Shown here: in pieces, positions 38,380-47,280 of the stretch | Layout: each line of letters starts with the position of its first letter | How positions within the stretch are numbered: position 1 is the first letter of the stretch | From: Streptomyces daqingensis | Lineage (GTDB): Bacteria; Actinomycetota; Actinomycetes; Streptomycetales; Streptomycetaceae | Direction of reading: 5' to 3' | Assembly: GCF_014645895.1 (NCBI RefSeq) | Contig: NZ_BMMP01000003.1 | Coordinates: 289,949-353,948, forward strand | Length of the DNA: 64,000 bases | Made by a program: the position numbers and the translations under genes | The notes under the pieces: model-generated | Databases searched by the model: none | Told to the model about the DNA's origin: nothing | What the model saw: the letters and a program-made list of their open reading frames with translations, nothing else

Positions 38380-38778
38380 TCAGCCGATCACGGGACCCGT
38401 GAACTTCTCACCGGGCCCCTGCCCCGGCTCGTCCGGCACGGCCGAAGCCTCACGGAAGGCCAGCTGCAGCGACTTCAGGCCGTCACGCAGGGGAGCGGCG
38501 TGGTACGAGCCGATCTCGGTGGCGCTCGCGCTGACCAGACCGGCGAGGGCGTGGATCAGCTTCCGCGCCTCATCCAGGTCGCGGTGCTCCTCGCCCCCTT
38601 CGGAGAGCCCGAGATTCACCGCCGCGGAACTCATCAGGTGGACGGCGACGGTGGTGATCACCTCCACCGCCGGCACGTCCGCGATGTCGCGCGTCATGCT
38701 GTCGAAGTCGGGGGTGCCGGACGTACCGGGGGAACCGCCGGCGGACCCGGCCGGGCCGGTGGGTGCGGAGTCGCTCAT
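38380..38778 (-). CDS. DUF1844 protein
   Basis: A 132-residue soluble protein, with a short Gly/Pro/Ser-rich start followed by the DUF1844 core (DVPAVEVITTVAVHLMSSAA, NLGLSEGGEEHRDLDEARKL, IHALAGLVSA). The function is unknown, but this family is regularly found next to infC in actinobacteria, as here. It is divergent from the infC leader promoter, with about 60 bases between its start and the proposed -10 box. Confidence 0.82.
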   Translation of the reverse strand: MSDSAPTGPAGSAGGSPGTSGTPDFDSMTRDIADVPAVEVITTVAVHLMSSAAVNLGLSEGGEEHRDLDEARKLIHALAGLVSASATEIGSYHAAPLRDGLKSLQLAFREASAVPDEPGQGPGEKFTGPVIG

Positions 38779-38837
38779 GCGTGCCAGCCTAGAGCTTCCG
38801 GCCTCCGGGGACCCCGGTGGGGAGCACCTCCGGCCCC

Positions 38838-38846
38838 TGGTATGCT
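38838..38846 (+). promoter_or_regulatory. Likely extended -10 promoter of infC-rpmI-rplT
   Basis: TGGTATGCT contains a TATGCT -10 hexamer with the TGn extension. No good -35 box is seen, which is acceptable for an extended -10 promoter. Transcription would start near 38852, giving a leader of about 250 bases before infC. Confidence 0.55.
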
Positions 38847-38851
38847 GGGAT

Positions 38852-39101
38852 ATCGACCGGCTGGAGAACATCTCTTCAGCCCGCAAGTGGAGGCTCCGAA
38901 CTCCCACCTGACGGTCCCCGGGACCGCGGGTCAACGGTCAGGCTGCGCCCCCGCGGAATGTCGCGTCGGTGCTCCCGGTCTTTGAGGAGCCCCGCCTGTG
39001 TCCGTGAGGGGCGTTTTGTGCGTCTCGGCGCGGTGGTCATCGAAATCTGACTGCGCGCGGCCGTCCGCCAGACCGCCGCGTGGTGTACCCGAGGAGGCCC
39101 C
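38852..39101 (+). promoter_or_regulatory. Structured infC leader with attenuator-like hairpin
   Basis: About 250 non-coding bases precede infC, unusually long for the window. Short hairpins include CGGTCC/GGACCG around 38912, and GCCCC (38989-38993) pairs with GGGGC (39008-39012) followed by GTTTTG (39013-39018), resembling a rho-independent attenuator. IF3 operons in many bacteria are controlled through their leader by L20 or IF3; that is inferred here, not shown. Confidence 0.5.
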
Positions 39102-39722
39102 ATCAGCGCCGAGCCCCGCATCAACGACCGGATTCGCGTCCCCGAGGTGCGACTCGTCGGTCCCAGTGGCGAGCAGGTCGGCATCGTGCCGCTTGCCAAG
39201 GCCCTGGAGCTTGCGCAGGAGTACGACCTCGACCTGGTCGAGGTGGCAGCGACGGCACGTCCGCCCGTGTGCAAGCTCATGGACTACGGAAAGTTCAAGT
39301 ACGAGTCGGCCATGAAGGCCCGTGAAGCGCGCAAGAACCAGGCGCACACGGTCATCAAGGAGATGAAACTCCGGCCGAAGATCGACCCGCACGACTACGA
39401 CACCAAGAAGGGTCACGTCGTCCGGTTCCTCAAGCAGGGTGACAAGGTCAAGATCACGATCATGTTCCGCGGACGTGAGCAGTCCCGCCCCGAGCTGGGC
39501 TTCAGGCTGCTGCAGCGCCTCGCGGACGACGTAGCCGACCTGGGTTTCGTGGAATCCAACCCGAAGCAGGACGGCCGTAACATGATCATGGTGCTCGGTC
39601 CGCACAAGAAGAAGACCGAGGCGATGGCCGAGGCCCGTGAGGCTCAGGCCGCCCGCAAGGCCGGCCGCCAGCAGGAAAGCAGCCCTGTGGAGGAGCCCGC
39701 CGAGGAGCCCGCCGAGGCGTGA
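39102..39722 (+). CDS. infC: Translation initiation factor IF-3
   Basis: IF3 binds the 30S subunit, keeps it from 50S and proofreads start codons. The product (~206 residues) has the N-domain [19 protein letters not shown] and the linker/C-domain ([37 protein letters not shown]), with a Glu/Pro tail. The start appears to be AUC at 39102, because GAGGAGG lies at 39091-39097 and homology begins there; the first canonical start, GTG at 39147, would cut into the conserved N-domain. Non-canonical AUU/AUC starts allow IF3 to repress its own translation, as known for E. coli. Confidence 0.93.
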   Translation: MSAEPRINDRIRVPEVRLVGPSGEQVGIVPLAKALELAQEYDLDLVEVAATARPPVCKLMDYGKFKYESAMKAREARKNQAHTVIKEMKLRPKIDPHDYDTKKGHVVRFLKQGDKVKITIMFRGREQSRPELGFRLLQRLADDVADLGFVESNPKQDGRNMIMVLGPHKKKTEAMAEAREAQAARKAGRQQESSPVEEPAEEPAEA

Positions 39723-39780
39723 GCCCTCCTGGGGCCCCGCCTCGGAAACCCGAAACAGCGACACACGACGCTTCCGTATG

Positions 39781-39800
39781 CCGGTCCGCCGGCGGACCGG
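39781..39800 (+). promoter_or_regulatory. Perfect 20-base palindrome between infC and rpmI
   Basis: CCGGTCCGCCGGCGGACCGG is its own reverse complement and would fold as a hairpin in the mRNA. It sits 30 bases before rpmI, after a 58-base gap from infC. It may be a protein (L20) site, an RNA-processing site or a weak terminator that sets IF3-to-L35 ratios. Confidence 0.5.
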
Positions 39801-39829
39801 GGCGTCTCCGACGAGGAGTGAACGGCGAC

Positions 39830-40024
39830 ATGCCGAAGAACAAGACGCACAGTGGTGCCCGTAAGCGCTTCAAGATCACCGGCTCCGGCAAGGTGATGCG
39901 CCAGCGTGCCGGTCGCCGCCACCTTCTCGAGCACAAGCCGTCCACGCTGACGCGCCGCCTTGCCGGCAAGACCGAGATGGCCCCGGCCGACGCCAAGAAG
40001 GTCAAGAAGCTTCTCGGCAAGTAA
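39830..40024 (+). CDS. rpmI: 50S ribosomal protein L35 (bL35)
   Basis: A 64-residue, highly basic protein with the family start [20 protein letters not shown] and the [15 protein letters not shown] segment. It sits between infC and rplT, the standard operon order. A GACGAGGAG ribosome site lies slightly farther upstream than usual. The next gene, rplT, starts 81 bases downstream. Confidence 0.97.
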   Translation: MPKNKTHSGARKRFKITGSGKVMRQRAGRRHLLEHKPSTLTRRLAGKTEMAPADAKKVKKLLGK

Positions 40025-40105
40025 GGCCAGCCCGACCGGGACCCAATCGATTCGGGCTGGGTGGTCCACCCACCAGACCGGCCCCGTGTACCAAGGAGTT
40101 ATCAA

Positions 40106-40489
40106 GTGGCACGCGTCAAGCGGTCAGTGAACGCACACAAGAAGCGCCGGGCGATCCTGGAGCAGGCCAGCGGCTACCGCGGCCAGCGCTCGCGGCTGTA
40201 CAGGAAGGCGAAGGAGCAGGTCACCCACTCCTACGTCTACAACTACAACGACCGCAAGCGGCGCAAGGGCGACTTCCGGCAGCTGTGGATCCAGCGGATC
40301 AACGCCGCCGCCCGCGCCAACGGCATCACCTACAACCGCTTCATCCAGGGGCTGAAGGCCGCCAACATCGAGGTGGACCGCAAGATCCTCGCCGACCTGG
40401 CGGTCAACGACGCGGGCGCCTTCACCGCTCTCGTCGAGGTGGCGCAGAAGGCCCTTCCGAGCGACGTCAACGCTCCGAAGGCCGCCTGA
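40106..40489 (+). CDS. rplT: 50S ribosomal protein L20 (bL20)
   Basis: A 127-residue basic protein. [20 protein letters not shown] and the later [20 protein letters not shown] are family hallmarks. L20 is an early 50S assembly protein and, in several bacteria, represses its own operon by binding leader RNA. The GTG start at 40106 has CAAGGAG eight bases upstream. A very strong terminator follows. Confidence 0.97.
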   Translation: MARVKRSVNAHKKRRAILEQASGYRGQRSRLYRKAKEQVTHSYVYNYNDRKRRKGDFRQLWIQRINAAARANGITYNRFIQGLKAANIEVDRKILADLAVNDAGAFTALVEVAQKALPSDVNAPKAA

Positions 40490-40512
40490 AGCACGCGCCG
40501 CGCACGCGTATG

Positions 40513-40565
40513 ACGCACAGCAGCGGACCGGCAGGCACGTGCCTGCCGGTCCGCTGCTGTTGCGT
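40513..40565 (+). terminator. Very strong terminator after rplT
   Basis: A 20-base perfect stem (40518-40537 with 40540-40559) around a two-base loop, extended by ACGCA/TGCGT with a one-base bulge. It clearly ends the infC-rpmI-rplT operon, although the following bases are not U-rich. Confidence 0.8.
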
Positions 40566-40646
40566 GGCCGCCCGCCGGCCGTGCGTCCCCGTTGCGGGCC
40601 GCCGGGCCCGCAGAGCCGCAACGAACCGTGAAGTGAGCCGCCGCCC

Positions 40647-41540
40647 ATGGGCACCACCCCCGATCCGATCTCGCCTCGCTCCGCCCGCGTCGCCGCCGCA
40701 CGGCGGCTGGTCCGGCGCAACTTCCGCGCCAAGGACCGGCGCTTCCTCGCGGAGGGCCCCCAGGCCGTGCGCGAGGCGGCCGCACAGGGCGCCGCCTCCG
40801 GTGAGCGGGGCAGCAGGGAAGGCCCCGTGCTGCTCGAACTGTTCGCGACCGCCGAGGCCGCCGAACGGCATCCGGAGATCGTGGAGCAGGCCCGCGTCGG
40901 CGGCGCACGCGTCCACCTCGCCGAGGCCCCGACGCTGGACGGCATCGCGCAGACGGTCAGCCCGCAGGGGCTCATCGGGGTCTGCCGTTTCGTGGACCGT
41001 CCGCTGGACGAGCTGATCGCCGCACGTCCTCGCCTCGTGGCCGTCCTCGCGCACGTACGCGACCCCGGCAACGCGGGGACGGTGCTGCGCTGCGCCGACG
41101 CCGCGGGAGCCGACGCCGTCGTCCTCACCGACGCCTCCGTCGACGTCTACAACCCCAAGGCGGTGCGGGCGTCGGCCGGTTCGCTCTTCCACCTGCCCGT
41201 GGCAGTGGGCGTGTCCGCCGCCACCGCCGCGGAGAAACTGCGGGCCGCAGGCGTGCGTGTGCTGGCCGCCGACGGCACGGGGGAGCGCGACCTCGACGGC
41301 GAACTCGACGCCGGCACGATGGGCCGCCCCACCGCGTGGGTCTTCGGCAACGAGGCCTGGGGTCTGCCCGAGGAGACGCGTGCTCTGGCAGACGCGGCGG
41401 TGCGGGTTCCCCTCCACGGCCGGGCGGAGAGCCTGAACCTCGCCACCGCGGCCGCCGTCTGCCTCTACGCCTCCGCCCGCGCGCAGCGCTCGCCCGGCGG
41501 GTGCCGGGCGGGGACGTGGCACGAGGAGGCACAGGCGTAG
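40647..41540 (+). CDS. SpoU/TrmH-family RNA 2'-O-methyltransferase
   Basis: A 297-residue RNA methyltransferase of the SPOUT class. The N-terminal substrate-binding region (RRLVRRNFRAKDRRFLAEGP) is followed by the knotted SAM-binding domain with motifs VLAHVRDPGNAGTVLRCADA, WVFGNEAWGL and ESLNLATAAAVCLY. It would 2'-O-methylate a ribose in rRNA or tRNA. The family also contains the thiostrepton-resistance (Tsr) enzymes, but nothing here singles out that target. The gene follows the ribosomal-protein operon, consistent with a housekeeping rRNA-modification role. Confidence 0.88.
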   Translation: MGTTPDPISPRSARVAAARRLVRRNFRAKDRRFLAEGPQAVREAAAQGAASGERGSREGPVLLELFATAEAAERHPEIVEQARVGGARVHLAEAPTLDGIAQTVSPQGLIGVCRFVDRPLDELIAARPRLVAVLAHVRDPGNAGTVLRCADAAGADAVVLTDASVDVYNPKAVRASAGSLFHLPVAVGVSAATAAEKLRAAGVRVLAADGTGERDLDGELDAGTMGRPTAWVFGNEAWGLPEETRALADAAVRVPLHGRAESLNLATAAAVCLYASARAQRSPGGCRAGTWHEEAQA

Positions 41541-41699
41541 ACACAGTGCGGGCGTGCGCTCCGCTTCGTACGCCTGACGCGCTCCCTCCGGCTCGCGTGC
41601 GGCTTCGACGCCACGTCTCGGGGAGGGACAGTGCGCAGAGCGCCTAGTAGGGTGGCTCGCCCGGGGGCGGAGGCGAGTGGTCAGAAGGGGGCGGCGTCG

Positions 41700-42920
41700 A
41701 TGGACGTCCGGGCGTACGGCACCCAGGCACGCGGGGTGGTCTCCGGCGCCGACGGCCACGGCAGGAGGACCGGGGGCCTCACGGAGCCGGTACCGGGCTC
41801 GCCGGCGGGTCCCGCCGCCGGGCAGGCTTCCCACGAGACCGCCGCGAACCGCCTCCCCTGCGGCGAGGGCCAGGCCGTACACCCCGACGATCTTCCCGAC
41901 GGGCTCGTCGTCGCCGACAGCACCGGGCACGTCGTCTGCTTCAACGCCGCCGCCGCACGCCTCACGGGCTGCGACCCGTCGGAAGCGCTCGGGCTGCCGC
42001 TGCACAGCGCGCTGCCCCTGGAGGACCTGGACGGCCGGCGCTGGTGGCAGCTGACCGACCCCTACGGCGGCCTCGCCACCCGCACCCGCCAGCCCGAGCG
42101 GAACCTGCTGCTGCCCGGCGGCCGTGAGGTGCTGGTGGCCGCGCGGTACGTACGCGCACGCCCCCAGGGGCCGCTGGAGCGGCTGGTCGTGAGCCTGCGG
42201 GGAACGGAGGCCCGCAGGCGGGCGGAGCGCAGCCACGCCGAGCTGATAGCCACCGTCGCCCACGAGCTCCGCTCCCCGCTCACCTCGGTGAAGGGCTTCA
42301 CCGCGACGCTGCTCGCCAAGTGGGAGCGCTTCACCGACGACCAGAAGCAGCTGATGCTGGAGACGGTCGACGCCGACGCCAACCGCATCACACGGCTCAT
42401 CGCCGAACTGCTCGACATATCGCGCATCGACTCCGGGCGCCTCGAGGTGCGCCGGCAGCCCCTGGACATCGCCGCCGCGGTGCGCCGTCACGTCGGGGCG
42501 CACATCGCCGCCGGACGCTCCGCCGACCGCTTCGTCGTCCGCATCGAAGACCGGCTGCCGGGGCTGTGGGCCGACCCGGACAAGGTCGACCAGGTGCTGG
42601 GCAACCTGCTGGAAAACGCCGTGCGTCACGGGGAGGGAACTGTCACGATCGATGTGGCACCCGCACGTTCCCGCAGCGACGAGCAAGGGACGGCAGTCAC
42701 CGTGAGCGACGAAGGCCCCGGCATCCCCGAGGAGTCGATGAGCCGCGTCTTCACCCGCTTCTGGCGGGGCAGCAGGCGCGGCGGCACCGGCCTGGGCCTG
42801 TACATCGTCAAGGGCATCGTCGAGGCGCACGGCGGAACGATCACGGTGGGCCGCTCGGCCGCCGGCGGCGCCGAGTTCCGATTTACCCTGCCCGTGAGCG
42901 CCCCGGCCTTCATGGCCTGA
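41700..42920 (+). CDS. PAS-domain sensor histidine kinase (orphan)
   Basis: A 406-residue soluble kinase without membrane spans. A PAS domain (~62-170, DGLVVADSTGHVVCFNAAAA) is followed by HisKA with His188 in TVAHELRSPL and an ATPase domain with N box (NLLENAVRHGEG), G1 (DEGPGIPEESMSRVF) and G2 (GTGLGLYIVKGIVEAHGG). It should sense an intracellular signal. No response-regulator gene is adjacent, so it is an orphan by position. The ATG at 41700 gives a start with AGAAGGGG upstream. A terminator separates it from pheS. Confidence 0.88.
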   Translation: MDVRAYGTQARGVVSGADGHGRRTGGLTEPVPGSPAGPAAGQASHETAANRLPCGEGQAVHPDDLPDGLVVADSTGHVVCFNAAAARLTGCDPSEALGLPLHSALPLEDLDGRRWWQLTDPYGGLATRTRQPERNLLLPGGREVLVAARYVRARPQGPLERLVVSLRGTEARRRAERSHAELIATVAHELRSPLTSVKGFTATLLAKWERFTDDQKQLMLETVDADANRITRLIAELLDISRIDSGRLEVRRQPLDIAAAVRRHVGAHIAAGRSADRFVVRIEDRLPGLWADPDKVDQVLGNLLENAVRHGEGTVTIDVAPARSRSDEQGTAVTVSDEGPGIPEESMSRVFTRFWRGSRRGGTGLGLYIVKGIVEAHGGTITVGRSAAGGAEFRFTLPVSAPAFMA

Positions 42921-42961
42921 GCGGCGCGCACGGGCTTCTCCGGCCCCCTTGGGCAGGCATG

Positions 42962-42993
42962 GCTCCCTCCCGGCTGTGAGCGGGGGAGGGAGC
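42962..42993 (+). terminator. Terminator-like hairpin before pheS
   Basis: GCTCCCTCCC (42962-42971) and GGGAGGGAGC (42984-42993) pair perfectly around a 12-base loop, between the histidine kinase gene and pheS. Confidence 0.6.
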
Positions 42994-43091
42994 TCGGTGA
43001 TCACATCCGTGTACGAGTGGTCATGCCCGCCCCTCTAGACTCGGCTGTCGGCACTCTGCGCAGCGAAAGCCAATCGGAAGCACGGGAAATG

Positions 43092-44246
43092 ATGTCCGCA
43101 CCCAATAAGTCCTACGACCCTGTCGAGGTCGAGGCGCTCAAACCGGAAGTGATCGACCAGGCCAAGGCCGAGGCGCTCGCCGCCGTCGCCGCCGCCGGTG
43201 ATCTCGAAGAGCTGCGTGAGGTGAAGGCCGCCCACGCCGGTGACCGATCCCCGCTGGCACTCGCCAACCGCGAGATCGGCGCGCTGCCTCCGCACGCCAA
43301 GGCCGAGGCCGGCAAGCGCGTCGGCCAGGCCCGCGGGGCCGTCGGGCAGGCGCTCAAGCAGCGGCAGGAGGAGCTCGAGCGCGAGCGCGACGAGCGCGTG
43401 CTCGTCGAGGAGGCCGTCGACGTCACGCTGCCCTACGACCGCATGCCCGCAGGGGCCCGCCACCCGCTGACGACGTTCTCCGAGCGCGTCGAGGACATCT
43501 TCGTCGCGATGGGGTACGAGGTCGCCGAGGGACCCGAGGTCGAGGCCGAGTGGTTCAACTTCGACGCCCTCAACATCGCCCCCGACCATCCCGCGCGCAC
43601 CATGCAGGACACCTTCTTCGTGAAGGCCGGCCAGGGCGCCGGGAACGGCGGGGAGTCCGCCGGGGACGAGGAGGGGGAGAGCGGCGTCGTGCTGCGCACC
43701 CACACCTCGCCCGTGCAGATCCGCACGATGCTGGAGCGCCGGCCGCCCCTGTACGTCATCTGCCCCGGCCGCGTCTTCCGCACCGACGAACTGGACGCCA
43801 CGCACACCCCCGTCTTCACGCAGGTCGAACTCCTCGCCGTGGACGAGGGCCTGACGATGGCCGACCTCAAGGGCACCCTCGACCACATGGTGCGCGAGCT
43901 GTTCGGCGAGGGCGTCCACACGAGGCTGCGTCCCAACTACTTCCCGTTCACCGAGCCTTCGGCCGAGATGGACATGGTCTGCTACCGCTGCCACGGCGCG
44001 TCCGTCGGCGACCCGGACCGCCCGTGCCGCACCTGCTCCAGCGAGGGCTGGATCGAGCTGGGCGGCTGCGGGATGGTCAACCCCCGTGTCCTGACGGCCT
44101 GCGGCGTGGACCCGGAGAAGTACAGCGGGTTCGCCTTCGGATTCGGGATCGAGCGGATGATGATGTTCCGCCACAACGTCGAGGACATGCGAGACATGGT
44201 CGAGGGTGACGTGCGCTTCACCAGGCCGTTCGGGATGGAGATCTGA
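43092..44246 (+). CDS. pheS: Phenylalanyl-tRNA synthetase alpha subunit
   Basis: A 384-residue class II synthetase subunit that forms an (alpha-beta)2 enzyme with PheT and activates phenylalanine. It has the N-terminal coiled coil ([20 protein letters not shown]), motif 2 ([18 protein letters not shown]) and motif 3 ([20 protein letters not shown]). A four-cysteine segment (CYRCHG...CRTCSSEGW) before [11 protein letters not shown] is a likely metal knuckle found in this lineage. The start was placed at [13 protein letters not shown]; an adjacent ATG three bases upstream is equally possible. Its stop overlaps the pheT start by one base. Confidence 0.96.
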   Translation: MSAPNKSYDPVEVEALKPEVIDQAKAEALAAVAAAGDLEELREVKAAHAGDRSPLALANREIGALPPHAKAEAGKRVGQARGAVGQALKQRQEELERERDERVLVEEAVDVTLPYDRMPAGARHPLTTFSERVEDIFVAMGYEVAEGPEVEAEWFNFDALNIAPDHPARTMQDTFFVKAGQGAGNGGESAGDEEGESGVVLRTHTSPVQIRTMLERRPPLYVICPGRVFRTDELDATHTPVFTQVELLAVDEGLTMADLKGTLDHMVRELFGEGVHTRLRPNYFPFTEPSAEMDMVCYRCHGASVGDPDRPCRTCSSEGWIELGGCGMVNPRVLTACGVDPEKYSGFAFGFGIERMMMFRHNVEDMRDMVEGDVRFTRPFGMEI

Positions 44247-46810
44247 TGCGCGCCCCGCTTTCGTGGCTGCGAGAGTACGTAGAGCTGCCCGCCGGCGAGA
44301 CGGGCCGGGACGTCGCGGCGAAGCTGATCGAGGCCGGCCTGGAGGTCGAGACCGTCGAGAAGCTCGGCGCCGGGCTGAAGGGCCCGCTCGTCGTCGGCAA
44401 GGTCCTCGCCATCGAGGAGCTGACCGGCTTCAAGAAGCCCATCCGCTACTGCCAGGTGGACGTGGGGCAGTCCAACAGCACCGGCGAGCCGCAGAACATC
44501 GTCTGCGGCGCCACCAACTTCGCCGTCGGCGACAAGGTCGTCGTCGTGCTGCCCGGCGCGGTGCTGCCCGGTGACTTCGCCATCAGCGCCCGCAAGACCT
44601 ACGGCAAGGTCTCCGAGGGCATGATCTGCTCCGCCGCCGAGCTGGGCATGGGCGACGACCACGGGGGCATCATCGTCCTCCCGCCCGAGTACGAGCCGGG
44701 TACCGACGCCATCGAGCTGCTCGAACTCGTCGACGAGGTACTCGACATCGCGGTCACGCCCGACCGCGGCTACTGCCTGTCCATGCGCGGCATCGCCCGC
44801 GAGACGGCGACGGCGTACGGCCAGCAGCTCCGCGACCCGGCGCTGCTGGACGTCCCCTCGCCCAACGAGCACGGCTTCCGCGTCGAGGTGGCCGACCCGA
44901 AGGGGTGCGACCGCTTCTCGGCCCGTACGGTCACCGGTCTGCGCCCCGACGCCAGGTCGCCGATCTGGCTGCAGCGGCGGCTGCAGAAGGCCGGGATGCG
45001 CCCGGTCTCGCTGCCCGTCGACATCACCAACTACGTGATGCTGGAGCTGGGTTCGCCCCTGCACGCATACGACAGGGAGCGGCTGCACGGGCACATCAGC
45101 GTCCGCCGTGCCGCACCCGGCGAGCGGTTGACGACCCTGGACGGCGGCAAGCGCAAGCTGGACCCGGAGGACCTGGTCATCGCCGACGAGCAGGGCCCGA
45201 TCGGGCTCGCCGGCGTGATGGGCGGCGTCAACAGCGAGATCGCCGACCCAGAGCAGGACCCGGCGACAGGCGAGTGGCGCGGCACCACCGAAGTCGTCGT
45301 GGAGGCCGCGCACTTCGACCCGGTCACCGTGGCGCGCACCAGCCGCCGCCACAAGATCTCCTCGGAGGCGTCGCGCCGCTTCGAGCGCGGCGTCGACCCG
45401 GAGGCGGCGGCAGCGGCGGCGCAGCGCACCGTCGACCTCCTGGTGCTGCTGGCCGGCGGCACCGCGGAGGCGGGCGTCACCGAGTTCGCCGCTCCGCACG
45501 GGCCGCGCACCATCAAGATCGACGCGGGGCACCCGGACCGCGTCGCGGGCGTCGCCTACGGCCGGGAGGCGGTCGTACGCCGGCTGCAGCAGGTGGGCTG
45601 CGACGTCTACGGGCAGGACGAGCTGACCGTCACCGTGCCGTCGTGGCGGTCCGACCTGACGGACCCCAACGACCTCGCGGAAGAGGTCATCCGCCTGGAG
45701 GGGTACGAGAACCTGCCCTCCACGCTGCCCCGTCCGCCCGCCGGCCGGGGCCTCACCGAGCGGCAGCGGCTGCTGCGGCGGACGGGCCGCGCGCTGGCCG
45801 GTGCCGGATACGTCGAGGCCCTCGACTACCCCTTCGTGGGGGCCGCCTCCTTCGACCAGCTCGGCCTGCCCGAGGACGACCCGCGCCGCCGCACCGTCAC
45901 CCTGGTCAACCCCCTCTCCGACGAGGAACCGGGGATGCGCACCACGCTGCTGCCCGGGCTCCTCGCCACGCTGCGCCGCAACGAGGGGCGCGGCAGCCAG
46001 GGCGGCCAGGGCGGTCTCGCCCTGTTCGAGACGGGCCTCGTCTTCCGGCCGACGGGCGCCGAGACCCGCGCCACGCGGCTGCGCGTCGACGCACGCCCCG
46101 GCGACGAGGAGATCGCAGCGCTCGGGGACGCCCTTCCCGAGCAGCCGCGGCACGTCGCCACCGTGCTGGCGGGCCAGCGCGAGACCAGCGGCTGGTGGGG
46201 CAAGGGACGTGCGGCCGAGTGGGCGGACGCCGTCGAGTCGGCCCGTACCGTCGCCCGCGAGGCAGGTGTGGAGTTGACCGTCCGCAACGCGCAGTACGAC
46301 CCCTGGCACCCGGGGCGCTGCGCCGCGCTGTACGTGACACACGACGGCGCCGAGGTGCTGGCGGGACACGCCGGCGAGCTGCACCCGCGCGTGGTCAAGG
46401 CGATGGGGCTTCCGGAGCGCACCAGCGCCATGGAGCTCGACCTGGACCTCCTCGGGCGGGCGGGCGGCGGCGTCGTCCCGGCGCCGCGTGTCTCCGGATT
46501 CCCGGTGGCGACGCGGGACGTGGCGCTCGTCGTGGACGAGTCCGTGCCCGCGGCGGAGGTGGAGTCGGCTCTGCGCGGCGGCGCGGGCGAACTCCTGGAG
46601 TCGGTGCGCCTGTTCGACGTCTTCACAGGTGAGCAGCTCGGCGAGGGCAAGAAGTCGCTGGCGTACGCCCTGCGCTTCCGCGCCGCCGACCGCACCCTCA
46701 AGGCGGAGGAGGCCTCCGCCGCCCGGGACGCGGCCGTCGCGGCGGCCGTGGAACGCACCGGCGCGGTGCTGAGGGGCGCCGAAGCGGGGCCGGAGGCTCC
46801 GGCGGGCTGA
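44246..46810 (+). CDS. pheT: Phenylalanyl-tRNA synthetase beta subunit
   Basis: An 854-residue subunit responsible for tRNA binding and editing of mischarged Tyr-tRNA. Domains: an N-terminal EMAP-type tRNA-binding domain (~40-150, [34 protein letters not shown]), the B3/B4 editing domain, the B5 domain ([20 protein letters not shown]), the inactive synthetase-like core and a C-terminal anticodon-binding fold ([20 protein letters not shown]). It is coupled to pheS by TGATG. A large hairpin follows its stop. Confidence 0.96.
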   Translation: MRAPLSWLREYVELPAGETGRDVAAKLIEAGLEVETVEKLGAGLKGPLVVGKVLAIEELTGFKKPIRYCQVDVGQSNSTGEPQNIVCGATNFAVGDKVVVVLPGAVLPGDFAISARKTYGKVSEGMICSAAELGMGDDHGGIIVLPPEYEPGTDAIELLELVDEVLDIAVTPDRGYCLSMRGIARETATAYGQQLRDPALLDVPSPNEHGFRVEVADPKGCDRFSARTVTGLRPDARSPIWLQRRLQKAGMRPVSLPVDITNYVMLELGSPLHAYDRERLHGHISVRRAAPGERLTTLDGGKRKLDPEDLVIADEQGPIGLAGVMGGVNSEIADPEQDPATGEWRGTTEVVVEAAHFDPVTVARTSRRHKISSEASRRFERGVDPEAAAAAAQRTVDLLVLLAGGTAEAGVTEFAAPHGPRTIKIDAGHPDRVAGVAYGREAVVRRLQQVGCDVYGQDELTVTVPSWRSDLTDPNDLAEEVIRLEGYENLPSTLPRPPAGRGLTERQRLLRRTGRALAGAGYVEALDYPFVGAASFDQLGLPEDDPRRRTVTLVNPLSDEEPGMRTTLLPGLLATLRRNEGRGSQGGQGGLALFETGLVFRPTGAETRATRLRVDARPGDEEIAALGDALPEQPRHVATVLAGQRETSGWWGKGRAAEWADAVESARTVAREAGVELTVRNAQYDPWHPGRCAALYVTHDGAEVLAGHAGELHPRVVKAMGLPERTSAMELDLDLLGRAGGGVVPAPRVSGFPVATRDVALVVDESVPAAEVESALRGGAGELLESVRLFDVFTGEQLGEGKKSLAYALRFRAADRTLKAEEASAARDAAVAAAVERTGAVLRGAEAGPEAPAG

Positions 46811-46845
46811 CGCCCCTGATCGCCGGATACCGGCGCTCGCCTGAC

Positions 46846-46894
46846 GCGGCGGTGGCGCGGACGTTCCGAAGGGGACGCTCCGCACCACCGCCGC
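46846..46894 (+). terminator. Terminator after pheT
   Basis: GCGGCGGTGG (46846-46855) pairs with CCACCGCCGC (46885-46894), and an inner GCGGA/TCCGC stem adds to it. It lies 36 bases after the pheT stop. Confidence 0.65.
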
Positions 46895-47280
46895 TGTGGT
46901 TCGGTCACGCATGCTGCTGCGGGCGCACCGCTGTCCCGCCGTGCCCGCTCCGGGGCTGTGCACGCGGTGAACTCACGAGTCCGCCGGCCCGTCGAAGGGC
47001 GCACAAGGTGAGCGCGCGGACTGAAGTCCGGGCGCCTCCGCCGTAGTTCGCACGACCGTGCGCACCGCACGCCCTGACTCTCACTCAATCGAGTGAGGTA
47101 TCGCGGACCCGGGGCCTCCGCCTCCCGGCCTCGACCACCATCGTGCTGATCGCAGAGCTAGGGTGCACGCCGCTCGCTGAACCACGAAGATCCAAACGAC
47201 GCACCCTGGGCGCGGGAGGGGAGCCGAGCGACAGCACGGGTGAGGCGGGTGACCGCCTCACAGGCCGGAGGGACCGCCGT
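46895..47280. other. Intergenic region with inverted repeats before the SpoIIE-type phosphatase gene
   Basis: A 386-base region with no convincing gene. CTCACTC-AATC-GAGTGAG (47080-47097) is a perfect palindrome of operator size. GTGAGGCGG-GTGA-CCGCCTCAC (47240-47261) is a perfect hairpin just upstream of the GGAGGG ribosome site at 47267. Both may control the phosphatase gene. Confidence 0.5.

Noticed and set aside
43000..43091. Possible T-box or phenylalanine leader peptide before pheS
   Set aside because: No T-box core sequence and no Phe-codon-rich short frame are visible. Only a short ordinary leader follows a terminator-like hairpin.
43982..46963. 993-codon minus-strand frame opposite pheT and the end of pheS
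   Set aside because: It is antisense to a clear PheT with all domains, and has low-complexity composition and no ribosome site.
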